Source of the DNA: a virus
Direction: 5' to 3' (one strand)
Virus record (IMG/VR): IMGVR_UViG_3300040801_000524
Location: 1 to 64,000 of that record
Length of the DNA: 64,000 bases
In this document: one piece after another, positions 39,246-48,380 of the stretch
Numbering within the stretch: the first letter of the stretch is position 1
Layout: each line of letters starts with the position of its first letter
Notes under the pieces: generated by a model
The model's input: only the letters and a program-made list of their open reading frames with translations
Database searches by the model: none
Told to the model about the DNA's origin: nothing
Program-made: the position numbers and the translations under genes

Positions 39246-40565
39246 ATGCCAGCAATCATTAAAAACGACATCCGAGTGTTTGGGGCAAACCAGTTCATCA
39301 ACTCATTCGCCAAGTCAAACTACGATGTTTGGCAAACCGGTACCGCATACACTGCCGGTGACGTTGCTGTCAATGGTTCCTACAAATACATCGCAACCAC
39401 TGCCGGAACTTCCGGTGCCATCGCACCCACCCACACGTCTGGGTCCGCATCTGACGGTGGTGTGACATGGCTGTTCGTGGAAGTTTCCATCAACACCAGC
39501 TTCTTCGAGAACAACCTGTATGTCGGCATCGGCAAGGTTGATCCGTGGGCCGGTGAACCGACCCCAGATAGCCCTCTGGACGATGACGCAACCAAGTACA
39601 ACGACTTGGCACATCTTCTGGCTGCCAAGCGACTGGAAGCCAACTCCGTTTCCTACGCAATCGACCGAATCGATTGGGTTTCTGGCATGGATATTGACCA
39701 GTACGATCCGACTGTCGAGTCTTTCGCATACGCCAACCCGTTCTACGTCTACACAGATGAAAACCACATCTACAAATGTCTGGACAATGCCGGTGGTACC
39801 GCTTCCACATCCAAGCCGACTGGACAGGCTGTTGATCCATTCATCACCGCTGACGGCCTGACATGGCAGTACATGGGTACCGTTTCGGCATCTGATGCCA
39901 TCCAATTCCTGACATCTACCCACGTGCCTGTGGAGAAGAAGCTGTCTGACGATGGTTCCCCGCAATGGAACGTTCAGCAAAACGCACGTGCGGGTTCCGT
40001 GTCAACCGTCAATGTGACTGCGGGTGGTTCCGGATACACAACCGCTACCGTGACATTCGATGCGCCACCGGCCGGTGGTACCCTTGCTCAAGGTACCGCT
40101 GTCGTTCAAGGTGGTGTGGTAACCGCTGTTCAGGTAACCGTCAAAGGTGAAGGATACGAAACCACCCCGAACGTGACAATCGGTGGTGATGGTGCCGGTG
40201 CTACCGCTGAAGCCGTTTTGGCCCCGAAAGACGGCCATGGTGCCAACATCCTGACCGAACTGAATGCCCGCTACGTGGTGTTCAACGCCCGTTTCGATGA
40301 CACAGAAGGTGGCTATTTCCCGATCACTGGTGAGAATGATTTCCGTCAAATCAGCCTGATCGTGGACCCCCGTGATGTCAACGGAAATCTGGCTACGGCC
40401 CCCCGTTACATCGGCCCCGACCATGATGACTGGGATGGTTCAGAGACATCCGGCAAGTCCGAACTGATGAAAGGGTCTGGCTACACCCTGTACATCGAGA
40501 ACATTGCACCGGTTGTGCGTACATCCGGTCAGATCGAAGACGTGAAAGTCGTCTTGAAGTTCTAA
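39246..40565 (+). CDS. 8: gp8-like baseplate wedge protein, 439 aa
   Basis: The ends of the protein fit gp8 of T4 relatives: FGANQFINSFAKSNYDV, then NNLYVGIGKVDPWAGEPTPD followed by YNDLAHLLAAKRLEANSV, and VNGNLATAPRYIGPDHDDW near the C-terminus. T4 gp8 is 334 aa. The extra length includes a chitin-binding-like strand set (WQTGTAYTAGDVAVNGSYKY) and glycine-tyrosine modules around residues 250-320. It forms part of the peripheral wedge. Confidence 0.75.
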   Translation: MPAIIKNDIRVFGANQFINSFAKSNYDVWQTGTAYTAGDVAVNGSYKYIATTAGTSGAIAPTHTSGSASDGGVTWLFVEVSINTSFFENNLYVGIGKVDPWAGEPTPDSPLDDDATKYNDLAHLLAAKRLEANSVSYAIDRIDWVSGMDIDQYDPTVESFAYANPFYVYTDENHIYKCLDNAGGTASTSKPTGQAVDPFITADGLTWQYMGTVSASDAIQFLTSTHVPVEKKLSDDGSPQWNVQQNARAGSVSTVNVTAGGSGYTTATVTFDAPPAGGTLAQGTAVVQGGVVTAVQVTVKGEGYETTPNVTIGGDGAGATAEAVLAPKDGHGANILTELNARYVVFNARFDDTEGGYFPITGENDFRQISLIVDPRDVNGNLATAPRYIGPDHDDWDGSETSGKSELMKGSGYTLYIENIAPVVRTSGQIEDVKVVLKF

Positions 40566-40576
40566 GGAGAACCCCG

Positions 40577-40855
40577 ATGAAATCGTTCAAAGAATTTGCG
40601 GCCCTTAACGAAGGCATGTCGGTTGGTGACTGGATTTACCAACGGGGAAGTGACTTCGAATCATGGGGAATTCTTCTGGAACCCCAAAAGAACGGTGGAT
40701 TCAAGGCCGCTGTTTTTACATCAACCGGTGGTAGCCTTGCTGGACAAGCAAAAATGAAGTCCACCAAAGGGTGGTATCCGGCCCCGAAGGTTATCAAAGT
40801 GGACGAAGTTCCTGATAAAGTTCTGAAAAAGATCAAAGACAAGGCTGGAATGTAA
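40577..40855 (+). CDS. Small protein with capsid-targeting-like N-terminus, 92 aa
   Basis: AAGGAG precedes the ATG at 40577. The protein starts MKSFKEFAALNEGMSVGDWI. This closely resembles T4 capsid-targeting sequences (MKTYQEFIAE), with L-N-E as a possible cleavage site for a gp21-type protease. The remaining ~80 residues form a small basic domain (KMKSTKGWYPAPKVIKVDEV). An internal head protein packed with DNA is a reasonable inference; no function is known. Confidence 0.7.
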   Translation: MKSFKEFAALNEGMSVGDWIYQRGSDFESWGILLEPQKNGGFKAAVFTSTGGSLAGQAKMKSTKGWYPAPKVIKVDEVPDKVLKKIKDKAGM

Positions 40856-40857
40856 GC

Positions 40858-40865
40858 CATAAATA
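40858..40865 (+). promoter_or_regulatory. Candidate late promoter, CATAAATA
   Basis: CATAAATACC lies right behind the stop of the small protein and 33 bases before the 1881-aa gene. Core and position match the other late-promoter candidates. Confidence 0.65.
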
Positions 40866-40898
40866 CCGGAATAGACCTACACCCAAAAAGAGATACTA

Positions 40899-43800
40899 AT
40901 GGCAAAACTGACATTCAACCGTGAACCGTATTTCGATGATTTCGATCAGGAAAAGAACTTCTATCAAATCCTGTTCCGTCCATCACGTGCGATTCAGACC
41001 CGTGAACTGAACCAACTGCAAACCATCCTTGGTCACCAGATCGAAGGTATTGGGGATCATCTGTGGAAATTCGGTTCTATGGTCCGCACCGGTTCCGTCC
41101 GCTTCATGAACCAAGTTCGCTATGTTCGTCTGAAGGACCTGACCCCTTCGGCCGCTGCCATCGATGTATCTCTGTTTGACGGCCGTCAAGTTCGAGGCAA
41201 GACTTCTGGTCTTCTGGCCAACGTTCTGAAGACATCCCCGAAGGATGACTTCGATCCGGCTACCATCTTCGTGGAGTACACCAACACCGCTATCGATGGG
41301 GTAACCCGTGCGTTTGTCAATGGTGAAACACTGGAAGTTCTGGATTCCCAAGGCTACCCGATCTACGAAGCTGTGGTTCGCTGCCCCGACTGTACCGTCA
41401 ACCCTGATTCCGACCTGATCAGTCCGACCGGTTTTGGTTCTCTGTTCGGTGCGGCTGACGCATCGTACTATGTCCATGGCCGCATCATTCCGGTCACTCA
41501 ACAGACCATCGTTCTGGACAAGTACGGTACCACCCCGTCTTACAAGATCGGATTCGACATCGTTCAGACCATCGTAACCGCTGACCAAGACATCTCCCTT
41601 CTGGACAATGCTTTGGGTTCCCCGAACTTCACTGCCCCGGGTGCCGACCGCTACCGCATCAATCTGGTTCTGTCCAAGAAGCCGCTTGACGATGACGATG
41701 ACGAAAACTTCGTTCTACTGGCACGTGTTGACCAAGGTTACCTTCAAGAAGTAGCCGACAAGCCTCAGTATGGCGAAATCATGAACATGCTTGCCAGACG
41801 TACCTATGACGAATCTGGTGACTACACAGTTCGCCCGTTCACCCTGAACTTCCGTGAACACTTGAAAGAAGGTTCCAACGATGGTTGGAAGACCGCTGCC
41901 GAAGGTGGTGATTCTTCCAAATTCATCACCGTGGTTTCCCCGGGCAAGGCATACGTGCGTGGCCGTGAAATCGAGGTCATCTCCGACCGTGTGGTTGAAA
42001 TCGACAAAGCCCGTGACACCGACAAGAAGCGTTCTTCTGTCGTGCGTGCGTACATGGGCAACTACATCATCATCACCATGGACCCGGTTACCAACCTGAC
42101 CCCCGTTACCAGCGTTCAGAATGGAACAGATTTTGCTGTGGATTTCGGCAAGGTCAACCTGTATGACAACACCACATCCGGTGGCAACTACTCAGGTAAC
42201 CAAGTCGGTACAGCACGTGTGAAAGGTATCGAACTTCACTCCGGAACCGCTGGTGACCCGGCTGCCGAATGGAAACTGTACATCTTTGAAATGGTTTTCG
42301 CAACCGGCAAAAACCTTCAGGATGTCGTGGGCCTTCACCGTACCGGTGGTGGTTCTCAAACCTTCGGTGCCAACATCGTTCAAGATGGTGGTGTGAACAA
42401 GATTTACGAACCGATCAACAACAAGCTGTTGTTCACCATCCCGTACCAGTTCAACAAGTCCATTCGTGACGCTGACAACCCGCTTGTGTCCAACACTTCT
42501 GTGACCGTGGTCAAGAAGCTGGTCGGTGCCGTCAACGCACAGAACAAGGTCATCTTCTCCGCTGAAGGTGATGAAACCTTCCTGAACTTCGACTCCCTGA
42601 AATGGATCGGTGGTCTTCAACAAACTGCCGGTGGCAACTTCTTGCCGTATGACCTGACCGTGACTGACCGCATGGTGGTGACACCATCCCAGATCACCGT
42701 TCAGAACTTTGCCGGTGGTGATGTCGGTAAGAACTTCGTTCTGATCTGCGAAGTCCTGAAGTCCAATGCCAAAGAGAAGACCAAGGTTCTGGATACCGTG
42801 TTCCTATCCGCTATCCCGGCTGACGTTGCATCCATCTCTCTTCAATACCCTGACATCTTCCGGGTGGTTTCTGTCTATGACACAACCAACAGTGTTGACG
42901 TGACAGACAACTACGTTCTGGACAACGGTGTCCGTGACAACTACTACGGTATCGGTAAACTGACCCTGAAGTCTGGTGTGGCTACCCCAGACCCGGGCAC
43001 TCTGGTTGACATCGAATTCGAATACTTCCAGCACACCGGTACCGGGTACTACTTCTCCGTGGATTCGTACACAACCATCGTGAACGATCCGGGTCTGGAT
43101 TTCGACTACGAAGACATTCCGGTTTACACCGCACTTGACGGAACCAAGTTCCGCATGACAGACACCATCGACTTCCGTCCGACTATCGGTACCGATGGCA
43201 CATTCTCACATGCGTCCGCTGTTCTGTCAAACACCCCTGTGGATGAATCCAACATCATCTTCGATGTGGAATACTACCTTCCACGAATCGATCTTCTGTG
43301 CCTGACAGATCAGGGTGATTTCATCGCTGTCAAGGGTGATCCGGACCTGAACCCGTCTGTTCCGCATGCGGCCGAATCCAGCATGGCCATTTACCAGATT
43401 CCGATCAACGCATACACCTTCGATGTTCAATCGGATGTGGCCATGCGCTATCTGGACAACAAGCGTTACACCATGCGTGACATCGGCCGTCTGGAAAAGC
43501 GTATCGAGAACCTTGAATACTACGTGACCTTCAACCTGTTGGAGAAGGCAACTGCCGACACTGACGTTCTTGATGGTCTGGGCAACACCCGATTCAAGAA
43601 CGGTTTCCTTGTGGACAACTTCAAGGACTTCATCGCATCTGACACCACTTCCCCGGAATACTCCGTGGCACTGGACACCGATGATGGTATCCTGAGACCG
43701 TCATTCCTTCAGAAATCGATTCGAATGGAACTGGATACCGGTTCTTCCAGCAACTACCATCTGAACGGTAAGGTTATCACCATGCCGTACACCGATGAAG

Positions 43801-46544
43801 AGTGGTTGAAGCAACCTTTCGCTACCAAGTCCATCTCCGTCAACCCGTACCTGATCTGGAACGTCAAGGGTATCATGGCCCTGTCCCCGTCTACCGACAT
43901 GTGGAAGGACGTGAACCAGCAACCGGCCGTGGTGACCAACATCGATACCGGATTCGAGGCTATTCGCCAAATTGCGAACGCTGCCGGTGTTCTGGGTACC
44001 ACTTGGGGTAACTGGCGTACAACCAACACCAGCCGCAACACCCAAGTGAATACAACTGCGAACTGGTTGGGTACCACTACCACAACAACCACTACCACAA
44101 CCAGTGATCAGACCCGTACCGGTGTCAACCGTTCTCTGGAACGTGAGGTAACCCGTAGAAGTCTGGGTACCTTCGTGACCAGCGTGAACCTGATCCCGTA
44201 CATCCGTTCGATCCCGGTTCAATTTGCTGCAACCGGTCTACGTCCACGTACCAAGGTTTACGCATTCTTCGATGGTGTGGATGTGAATGAAGATACCCGT
44301 CCAATGAACGGTTCCAACGGCCAACCGCTGGTGACTGATGCCAACGGTAACATCGTTGGTGTGTTCACCATTCCAAACCGTCCGGACAAGCGTTTCTTCA
44401 CCGGTACCCGTGAGTTCATTCTGACCACTTCTCCGACAAACGCTGATGATGTGGATGAAGTGTTCACCTTCGCACGTGCGCAGTACCATGCGGGTGGCCT
44501 ACGTGAGACCCGTAGAGAATCGGTCATCTCCGTGACAACCCCACGTCTGACCAGCAACGAAGTCGAACAGAATCGTACTCTGACAACTCAGTCCGTCCGT
44601 ACCAACCGAATTCTTAACGACTTTGGTGGTGGTGGTGACGGTGGTGACCCGCTGGCACAATCCTTTGTGGTCGAAGACGAAACCGGTGTATTCCTGACCG
44701 GTATCGATCTGTACTTTGCTGCCAAGGACGAAAAGGTACCAGTATGGTTCCAGATTCGCAACATGATCAACGGTTACCCGGGCACCACGATTGTTCCGTT
44801 CTCGGACATGACCCTGAAGCCGAACAAGATCAACGTATCTGAAGACGGTTCCATTGCCACACGTTTGACCTTCGAGGCACCGGTTTACCTGAACCCGGAC
44901 GAAGAGTATTGCTTCGTGGTTGGTTCCGATGTGAACACCCACCGTCTGTTCGCATGCAAACTGGGTTCCCAAACACTTGGGGCTAACCCGGTTACCGTGT
45001 CCAAGCAACCGACTCTGGGTTCCATGTTCAAGTCTCAGAACAACCGTACATGGACCGCTGAACAGTTCGAAGACATCAAGTTCACCCTGTACCGTGCCGA
45101 GTTCAACACCGGTTCGAACATGAACCTGACCTTCAACAACATCGATTACGGCCTGAAGACCGAACTACCGACCAACCCGTTCGAGACTGAAAACCTGTCC
45201 CGTGACGTGCGTGTGTACATGAAGAACCACGGTCTTGTTGCCAACGACAAGGTGAAACTGGAACTTCTTCAGGACACTTGGTACGAACTGTACCTACAGT
45301 CCGGCAACCTTGTTGTGGGTCAGAAGTTGACCGGTGGTACCAACGGTGGTACAGCCATCATCAAAGAACTGGAACACCCGGGCCTTGACGGACTTGGAAA
45401 CAACGTTTACCGTGTGAAGCTGTCTGAACTGAAAGGCATCTTTGCCGATGGTGAACAGTTCTCCGGTGCGCTGATCTACGAATCATACGACAACAGCCGT
45501 GTACTGGAAGCCCTTGACATCGTTCCTGTGGTCCCGGTTCACAACGTGGCTATCGGTACCTTCCCGACCGGTGTGGACAACACCTTCAACGGTATTCCGC
45601 TGGATGACCTGTCAACCCCGGAACATCTGGTACAACACGTTGACTCCATGGATTCGTTCATCATCCAAGTGGACACCCAAGCAACCGCTTCCGGCCGTGT
45701 CGGTGGTTCTGGAACATGGGCAGTCGGAAACGTTCAAATGGACGCATTCGATTTCCAAGTTTCGTACATCGATTTCAAGGGTGACTCTCAGTGGTCATTG
45801 ACCGGTGTGACACACGGTGGTGTGGGTTCCAATGTAACCAACTACAGTTCTGCCAACCCGGTGGCGTTTGTCCCGAACGTGGAACGTGAACTTCGCACCC
45901 CGTTGAAGATTGCCAACACCATCAACCAAGACATGAACTTGGGTGGCAACCCGTCAATCGTGATCAATGCAACCCTGACTTCTGACGACAGCCGCTTGTC
46001 TCCGGTGATCAACATCGAAGAAATGGGTCTGACATCCATCACCAACCGTGTCGAGTGGAATGACTGCGCAAACTTCTCCGTGTCACCGAACGCAACCGAA
46101 TCGGGTGACCCGGTGATCTGTGATCCAACCAATCCGGGCTACACTGGTGATCATCGCTGGTCTGAAGAAACTGCATACGATGGTGGTTCTGAGGGGGCTA
46201 AATACATCATGAAGCCCGTAAACCTTGAGTCACCAGCGACAAACATCAAGGTTTACATGGACTTGCTGAACACTCTGGACACCGAAGTGAAGATTTTCTA
46301 TCGCACACTTCCTTCCGAGTCTGATGCCGAGATTCAATCCTTCAACTGGATTGAAGCCGATTTCGACAACGAAGTGGTTTCCGAGGGTGAGGAAGACTAT
46401 CGTGAGACCGAAGCAACCATCCCGGCTGGTCCGCTTGACACTCTACCCGAGTTCAAAGCATTCCAGATCAAGCTGGTACTTCGTTCCAAGAACTCGGCAC
46501 GTCCACCGAAGGCACGTAACTTCCGAGCAATTGCGGTAACCTGA
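40899..46544 (+). CDS. Giant baseplate/fibre protein with DUF4815 N-terminus, 1881 aa
   Basis: The opening LTFNREPYFDDFDQEKNFYQ then ILFRPSRAIQTRELNQLQTI is the DUF4815 signature of phage structural proteins. A second recognisable part is around residue 1250, DPLAQSFVVEDETGVFLTGI, common in giant phage virion proteins. Near residue 1065 a run of about ten threonines, encoded by ACC/ACA triplets, looks like a linker. In T4 this place is held by genes 9-12. Probably a baseplate periphery or short-fibre protein; the exact role is unknown. Confidence 0.75.
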   Translation: MAKLTFNREPYFDDFDQEKNFYQILFRPSRAIQTRELNQLQTILGHQIEGIGDHLWKFGSMVRTGSVRFMNQVRYVRLKDLTPSAAAIDVSLFDGRQVRGKTSGLLANVLKTSPKDDFDPATIFVEYTNTAIDGVTRAFVNGETLEVLDSQGYPIYEAVVRCPDCTVNPDSDLISPTGFGSLFGAADASYYVHGRIIPVTQQTIVLDKYGTTPSYKIGFDIVQTIVTADQDISLLDNALGSPNFTAPGADRYRINLVLSKKPLDDDDDENFVLLARVDQGYLQEVADKPQYGEIMNMLARRTYDESGDYTVRPFTLNFREHLKEGSNDGWKTAAEGGDSSKFITVVSPGKAYVRGREIEVISDRVVEIDKARDTDKKRSSVVRAYMGNYIIITMDPVTNLTPVTSVQNGTDFAVDFGKVNLYDNTTSGGNYSGNQVGTARVKGIELHSGTAGDPAAEWKLYIFEMVFATGKNLQDVVGLHRTGGGSQTFGANIVQDGGVNKIYEPINNKLLFTIPYQFNKSIRDADNPLVSNTSVTVVKKLVGAVNAQNKVIFSAEGDETFLNFDSLKWIGGLQQTAGGNFLPYDLTVTDRMVVTPSQITVQNFAGGDVGKNFVLICEVLKSNAKEKTKVLDTVFLSAIPADVASISLQYPDIFRVVSVYDTTNSVDVTDNYVLDNGVRDNYYGIGKLTLKSGVATPDPGTLVDIEFEYFQHTGTGYYFSVDSYTTIVNDPGLDFDYEDIPVYTALDGTKFRMTDTIDFRPTIGTDGTFSHASAVLSNTPVDESNIIFDVEYYLPRIDLLCLTDQGDFIAVKGDPDLNPSVPHAAESSMAIYQIPINAYTFDVQSDVAMRYLDNKRYTMRDIGRLEKRIENLEYYVTFNLLEKATADTDVLDGLGNTRFKNGFLVDNFKDFIASDTTSPEYSVALDTDDGILRPSFLQKSIRMELDTGSSSNYHLNGKVITMPYTDEEWLKQPFATKSISVNPYLIWNVKGIMALSPSTDMWKDVNQQPAVVTNIDTGFEAIRQIANAAGVLGTTWGNWRTTNTSRNTQVNTTANWLGTTTTTTTTTTSDQTRTGVNRSLEREVTRRSLGTFVTSVNLIPYIRSIPVQFAATGLRPRTKVYAFFDGVDVNEDTRPMNGSNGQPLVTDANGNIVGVFTIPNRPDKRFFTGTREFILTTSPTNADDVDEVFTFARAQYHAGGLRETRRESVISVTTPRLTSNEVEQNRTLTTQSVRTNRILNDFGGGGDGGDPLAQSFVVEDETGVFLTGIDLYFAAKDEKVPVWFQIRNMINGYPGTTIVPFSDMTLKPNKINVSEDGSIATRLTFEAPVYLNPDEEYCFVVGSDVNTHRLFACKLGSQTLGANPVTVSKQPTLGSMFKSQNNRTWTAEQFEDIKFTLYRAEFNTGSNMNLTFNNIDYGLKTELPTNPFETENLSRDVRVYMKNHGLVANDKVKLELLQDTWYELYLQSGNLVVGQKLTGGTNGGTAIIKELEHPGLDGLGNNVYRVKLSELKGIFADGEQFSGALIYESYDNSRVLEALDIVPVVPVHNVAIGTFPTGVDNTFNGIPLDDLSTPEHLVQHVDSMDSFIIQVDTQATASGRVGGSGTWAVGNVQMDAFDFQVSYIDFKGDSQWSLTGVTHGGVGSNVTNYSSANPVAFVPNVERELRTPLKIANTINQDMNLGGNPSIVINATLTSDDSRLSPVINIEEMGLTSITNRVEWNDCANFSVSPNATESGDPVICDPTNPGYTGDHRWSEETAYDGGSEGAKYIMKPVNLESPATNIKVYMDLLNTLDTEVKIFYRTLPSESDAEIQSFNWIEADFDNEVVSEGEEDYRETEATIPAGPLDTLPEFKAFQIKLVLRSKNSARPPKARNFRAIAVT

Positions 46545-46750
46545 TGCGAGACAGACAGATAAGGGTAGAAGACAATCGACAGTTCACCAAGAACCCCGTT
46601 CGTGGGTCCGTGGTGAACGTTGACAATTCTGCCTTCTCTGCCCGGAAGCGACAACTGGCCGTACAGAAAACACAACAGCAACGTCTTGACCAAGTGGAAC
46701 AAGATGTTGCCGAGATAAAAGACATGCTGAAACAGCTTTTGGAACGATAA
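46544..46750 (+). CDS. Small coiled-coil protein, 68 aa
   Basis: It starts at an ATG overlapping the previous stop (TGATG) and ends abutting the next ATG (TAAATG). The second half, QQQRLDQVEQDVAEIKDMLK, is a clear heptad pattern. The first half is polar and basic. It may trimerise or link the giant protein to the fibre gene that follows. No family is recognised. Confidence 0.7.
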   Translation: MRDRQIRVEDNRQFTKNPVRGSVVNVDNSAFSARKRQLAVQKTQQQRLDQVEQDVAEIKDMLKQLLER

Positions 46751-48022
46751 ATGGCAATCACACAAGTTACACTACAGACCCGATTCGAAGAGTGGAAGGA
46801 CATCACCAACGACATCATCAACGAACTTGGTGATACCGCTGGTCTGACCACCACAATCAAAACTTCTCTTGTGGCCGCAATCAATGAACTTGACGGCCTG
46901 ATCGGGAACCTTTCTGCCTTGTCAACAACGGCACAAGGGTCCCTTGTTGCTGCCATCAACGAAGCCATTGCCGAGCTTGGGGATGTCACCAACCTGAACA
47001 CCACTGCTACCGATGCCGTGGCTGCCATCAACGAACTTCTGACACAAATCGGAACGATTGGTGATCTGTCAACCACCAACACCACAAATCTGGTTCTGGC
47101 CATCAACTCGGTGAAATCAGAACTGGATGCTCAAGGGATTGCCGATGCGGCTGCCATTCTTGCCGTGGCTGATGATCTTGGGGACATCTCCGGTCTGAAC
47201 ACAGATGACACAACCGATGCCGTGGCTGCCATCAACGAACTTGAAGGTGAAATCGGTGACCTGTCAACTCTGAACACCACTGCGCAGACTTCCCTTGTCG
47301 CTGCCATCAATGAGGTTGAAGCCGAATCTGTAACCGGTGACAAGGTTCAGTACACAAATGGTGAACCAAATGGTGGCCGATACGCTACCGATGCGCTTTC
47401 CAGCATCACGGCTGCAACATTCGCATCAACTGGCACGTTTATTGAATACAACTCTGCCACCTTCTCCGAGGGACAGAAGTTCATCAACAACAACGACAAC
47501 TATGGTGGATCGGCCGGTTCTCTTGGAACAGACATCTCTACTCTGGTGGCCGCACTGGGTACCAAAGGTGGTCGCACGAACCAACGATATGGATTTGAGT
47601 TCTACATCAACGACATCACCATGGGTGCCAACACTCAGGATGCCGAAACCTACCTGACAATCGATTACCACCCGTTCATGGTGACCAACAACAAGATGTT
47701 GGCCCCGATTGGGGGTGTGTTCACGTTCATGGCATGGGTCAAGCTAAAGACGCTTGCGACCCCGGCCAACAACGGTATCCTTCTTGGGGACGCTGCCGGA
47801 AAAGTGACTACATACAGAGATGGAGTACAGGCCGCACAGCAATCCCTGTTGACAACCGCAAATGGTTGGGTGCACATCAAACAGGTTGTGACTCTGGATA
47901 CAGAGTTCTACAACTTCATCCCGGCTATTTTCGCCAACAGTGGTGATGTGATTCAAATTGCGCTGCCTGTGACTGCCAACACAAATCGTGTTTCAGGAAT
48001 GCATGTGGGGCTTGTGAACTAA
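46751..48022 (+). CDS. Tail fibre protein with LVAAINE repeats, 423 aa
   Basis: Residues about 10-195 contain six copies of a helical unit, (S/D)LVAAINE(L/A), separated by GDLSxLxTT-like turns (for example NELDGLIGNLSALSTTAQGS). Such repeats occur in phage fibre shafts as trimeric coiled coils. The C-terminal ~220 residues are a beta-rich head with LamG-like strands (GVFTFMAWVKLKTLA; GWVHIKQVVTLD). It is the first gene of the second fibre region. Confidence 0.75.
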   Translation: MAITQVTLQTRFEEWKDITNDIINELGDTAGLTTTIKTSLVAAINELDGLIGNLSALSTTAQGSLVAAINEAIAELGDVTNLNTTATDAVAAINELLTQIGTIGDLSTTNTTNLVLAINSVKSELDAQGIADAAAILAVADDLGDISGLNTDDTTDAVAAINELEGEIGDLSTLNTTAQTSLVAAINEVEAESVTGDKVQYTNGEPNGGRYATDALSSITAATFASTGTFIEYNSATFSEGQKFINNNDNYGGSAGSLGTDISTLVAALGTKGGRTNQRYGFEFYINDITMGANTQDAETYLTIDYHPFMVTNNKMLAPIGGVFTFMAWVKLKTLATPANNGILLGDAAGKVTTYRDGVQAAQQSLLTTANGWVHIKQVVTLDTEFYNFIPAIFANSGDVIQIALPVTANTNRVSGMHVGLVN

Positions 48023-48366
48023 TGGCAATCGCAATCAACTTTGTAATGGATCAAGGCACGCTTTTCGAAGCGTTTGCCACAATTGAGAATGAAGATGGAA
48101 GCCTGTTCGATCTGACGGGGTTGACACCGTATTGCCAGATGCGCAAGTCGTACTACACCAGTTCCGGCTACGACATCACGGCTTCCGTAGATGGTGATCC
48201 CACACTTGGGGTCGTCAAACTGTCAATGCTACCGGCTGATTCGAGTGCTGTCAAGGCTGGTCGGTACGTGTACGATGTTGAAGTCCACAATGCCGGTGGA
48301 GACTACGTGAAGAGAGTTCTTCAGGGGGTCATCACCGTTTACCCGCAAGTGACCAGAACACCGTGA
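48022..48366 (+). CDS. Fibre-associated beta-sandwich protein, 114 aa
   Basis: The sequence NFVMDQGTLFEAFATIENED then LFDLTGLTPYCQMRKSYYTS belongs to a small phage family of adaptor-like beta-sandwiches located between fibre genes. It ends GRYVYDVEVHNAGGDYVKRV. The ATG overlaps the preceding TAA. A role as an attachment adaptor is inferred from context. Confidence 0.65.
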   Translation: MAIAINFVMDQGTLFEAFATIENEDGSLFDLTGLTPYCQMRKSYYTSSGYDITASVDGDPTLGVVKLSMLPADSSAVKAGRYVYDVEVHNAGGDYVKRVLQGVITVYPQVTRTP

Positions 48367-48380
48367 CGCAGAGATGACGA

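Noticed and set aside
44075-44100. ACC/ACA triplet run as a DNA-level regulatory repeat
   Set aside because: It is in frame and encodes a threonine-rich linker of the 1881-aa protein.
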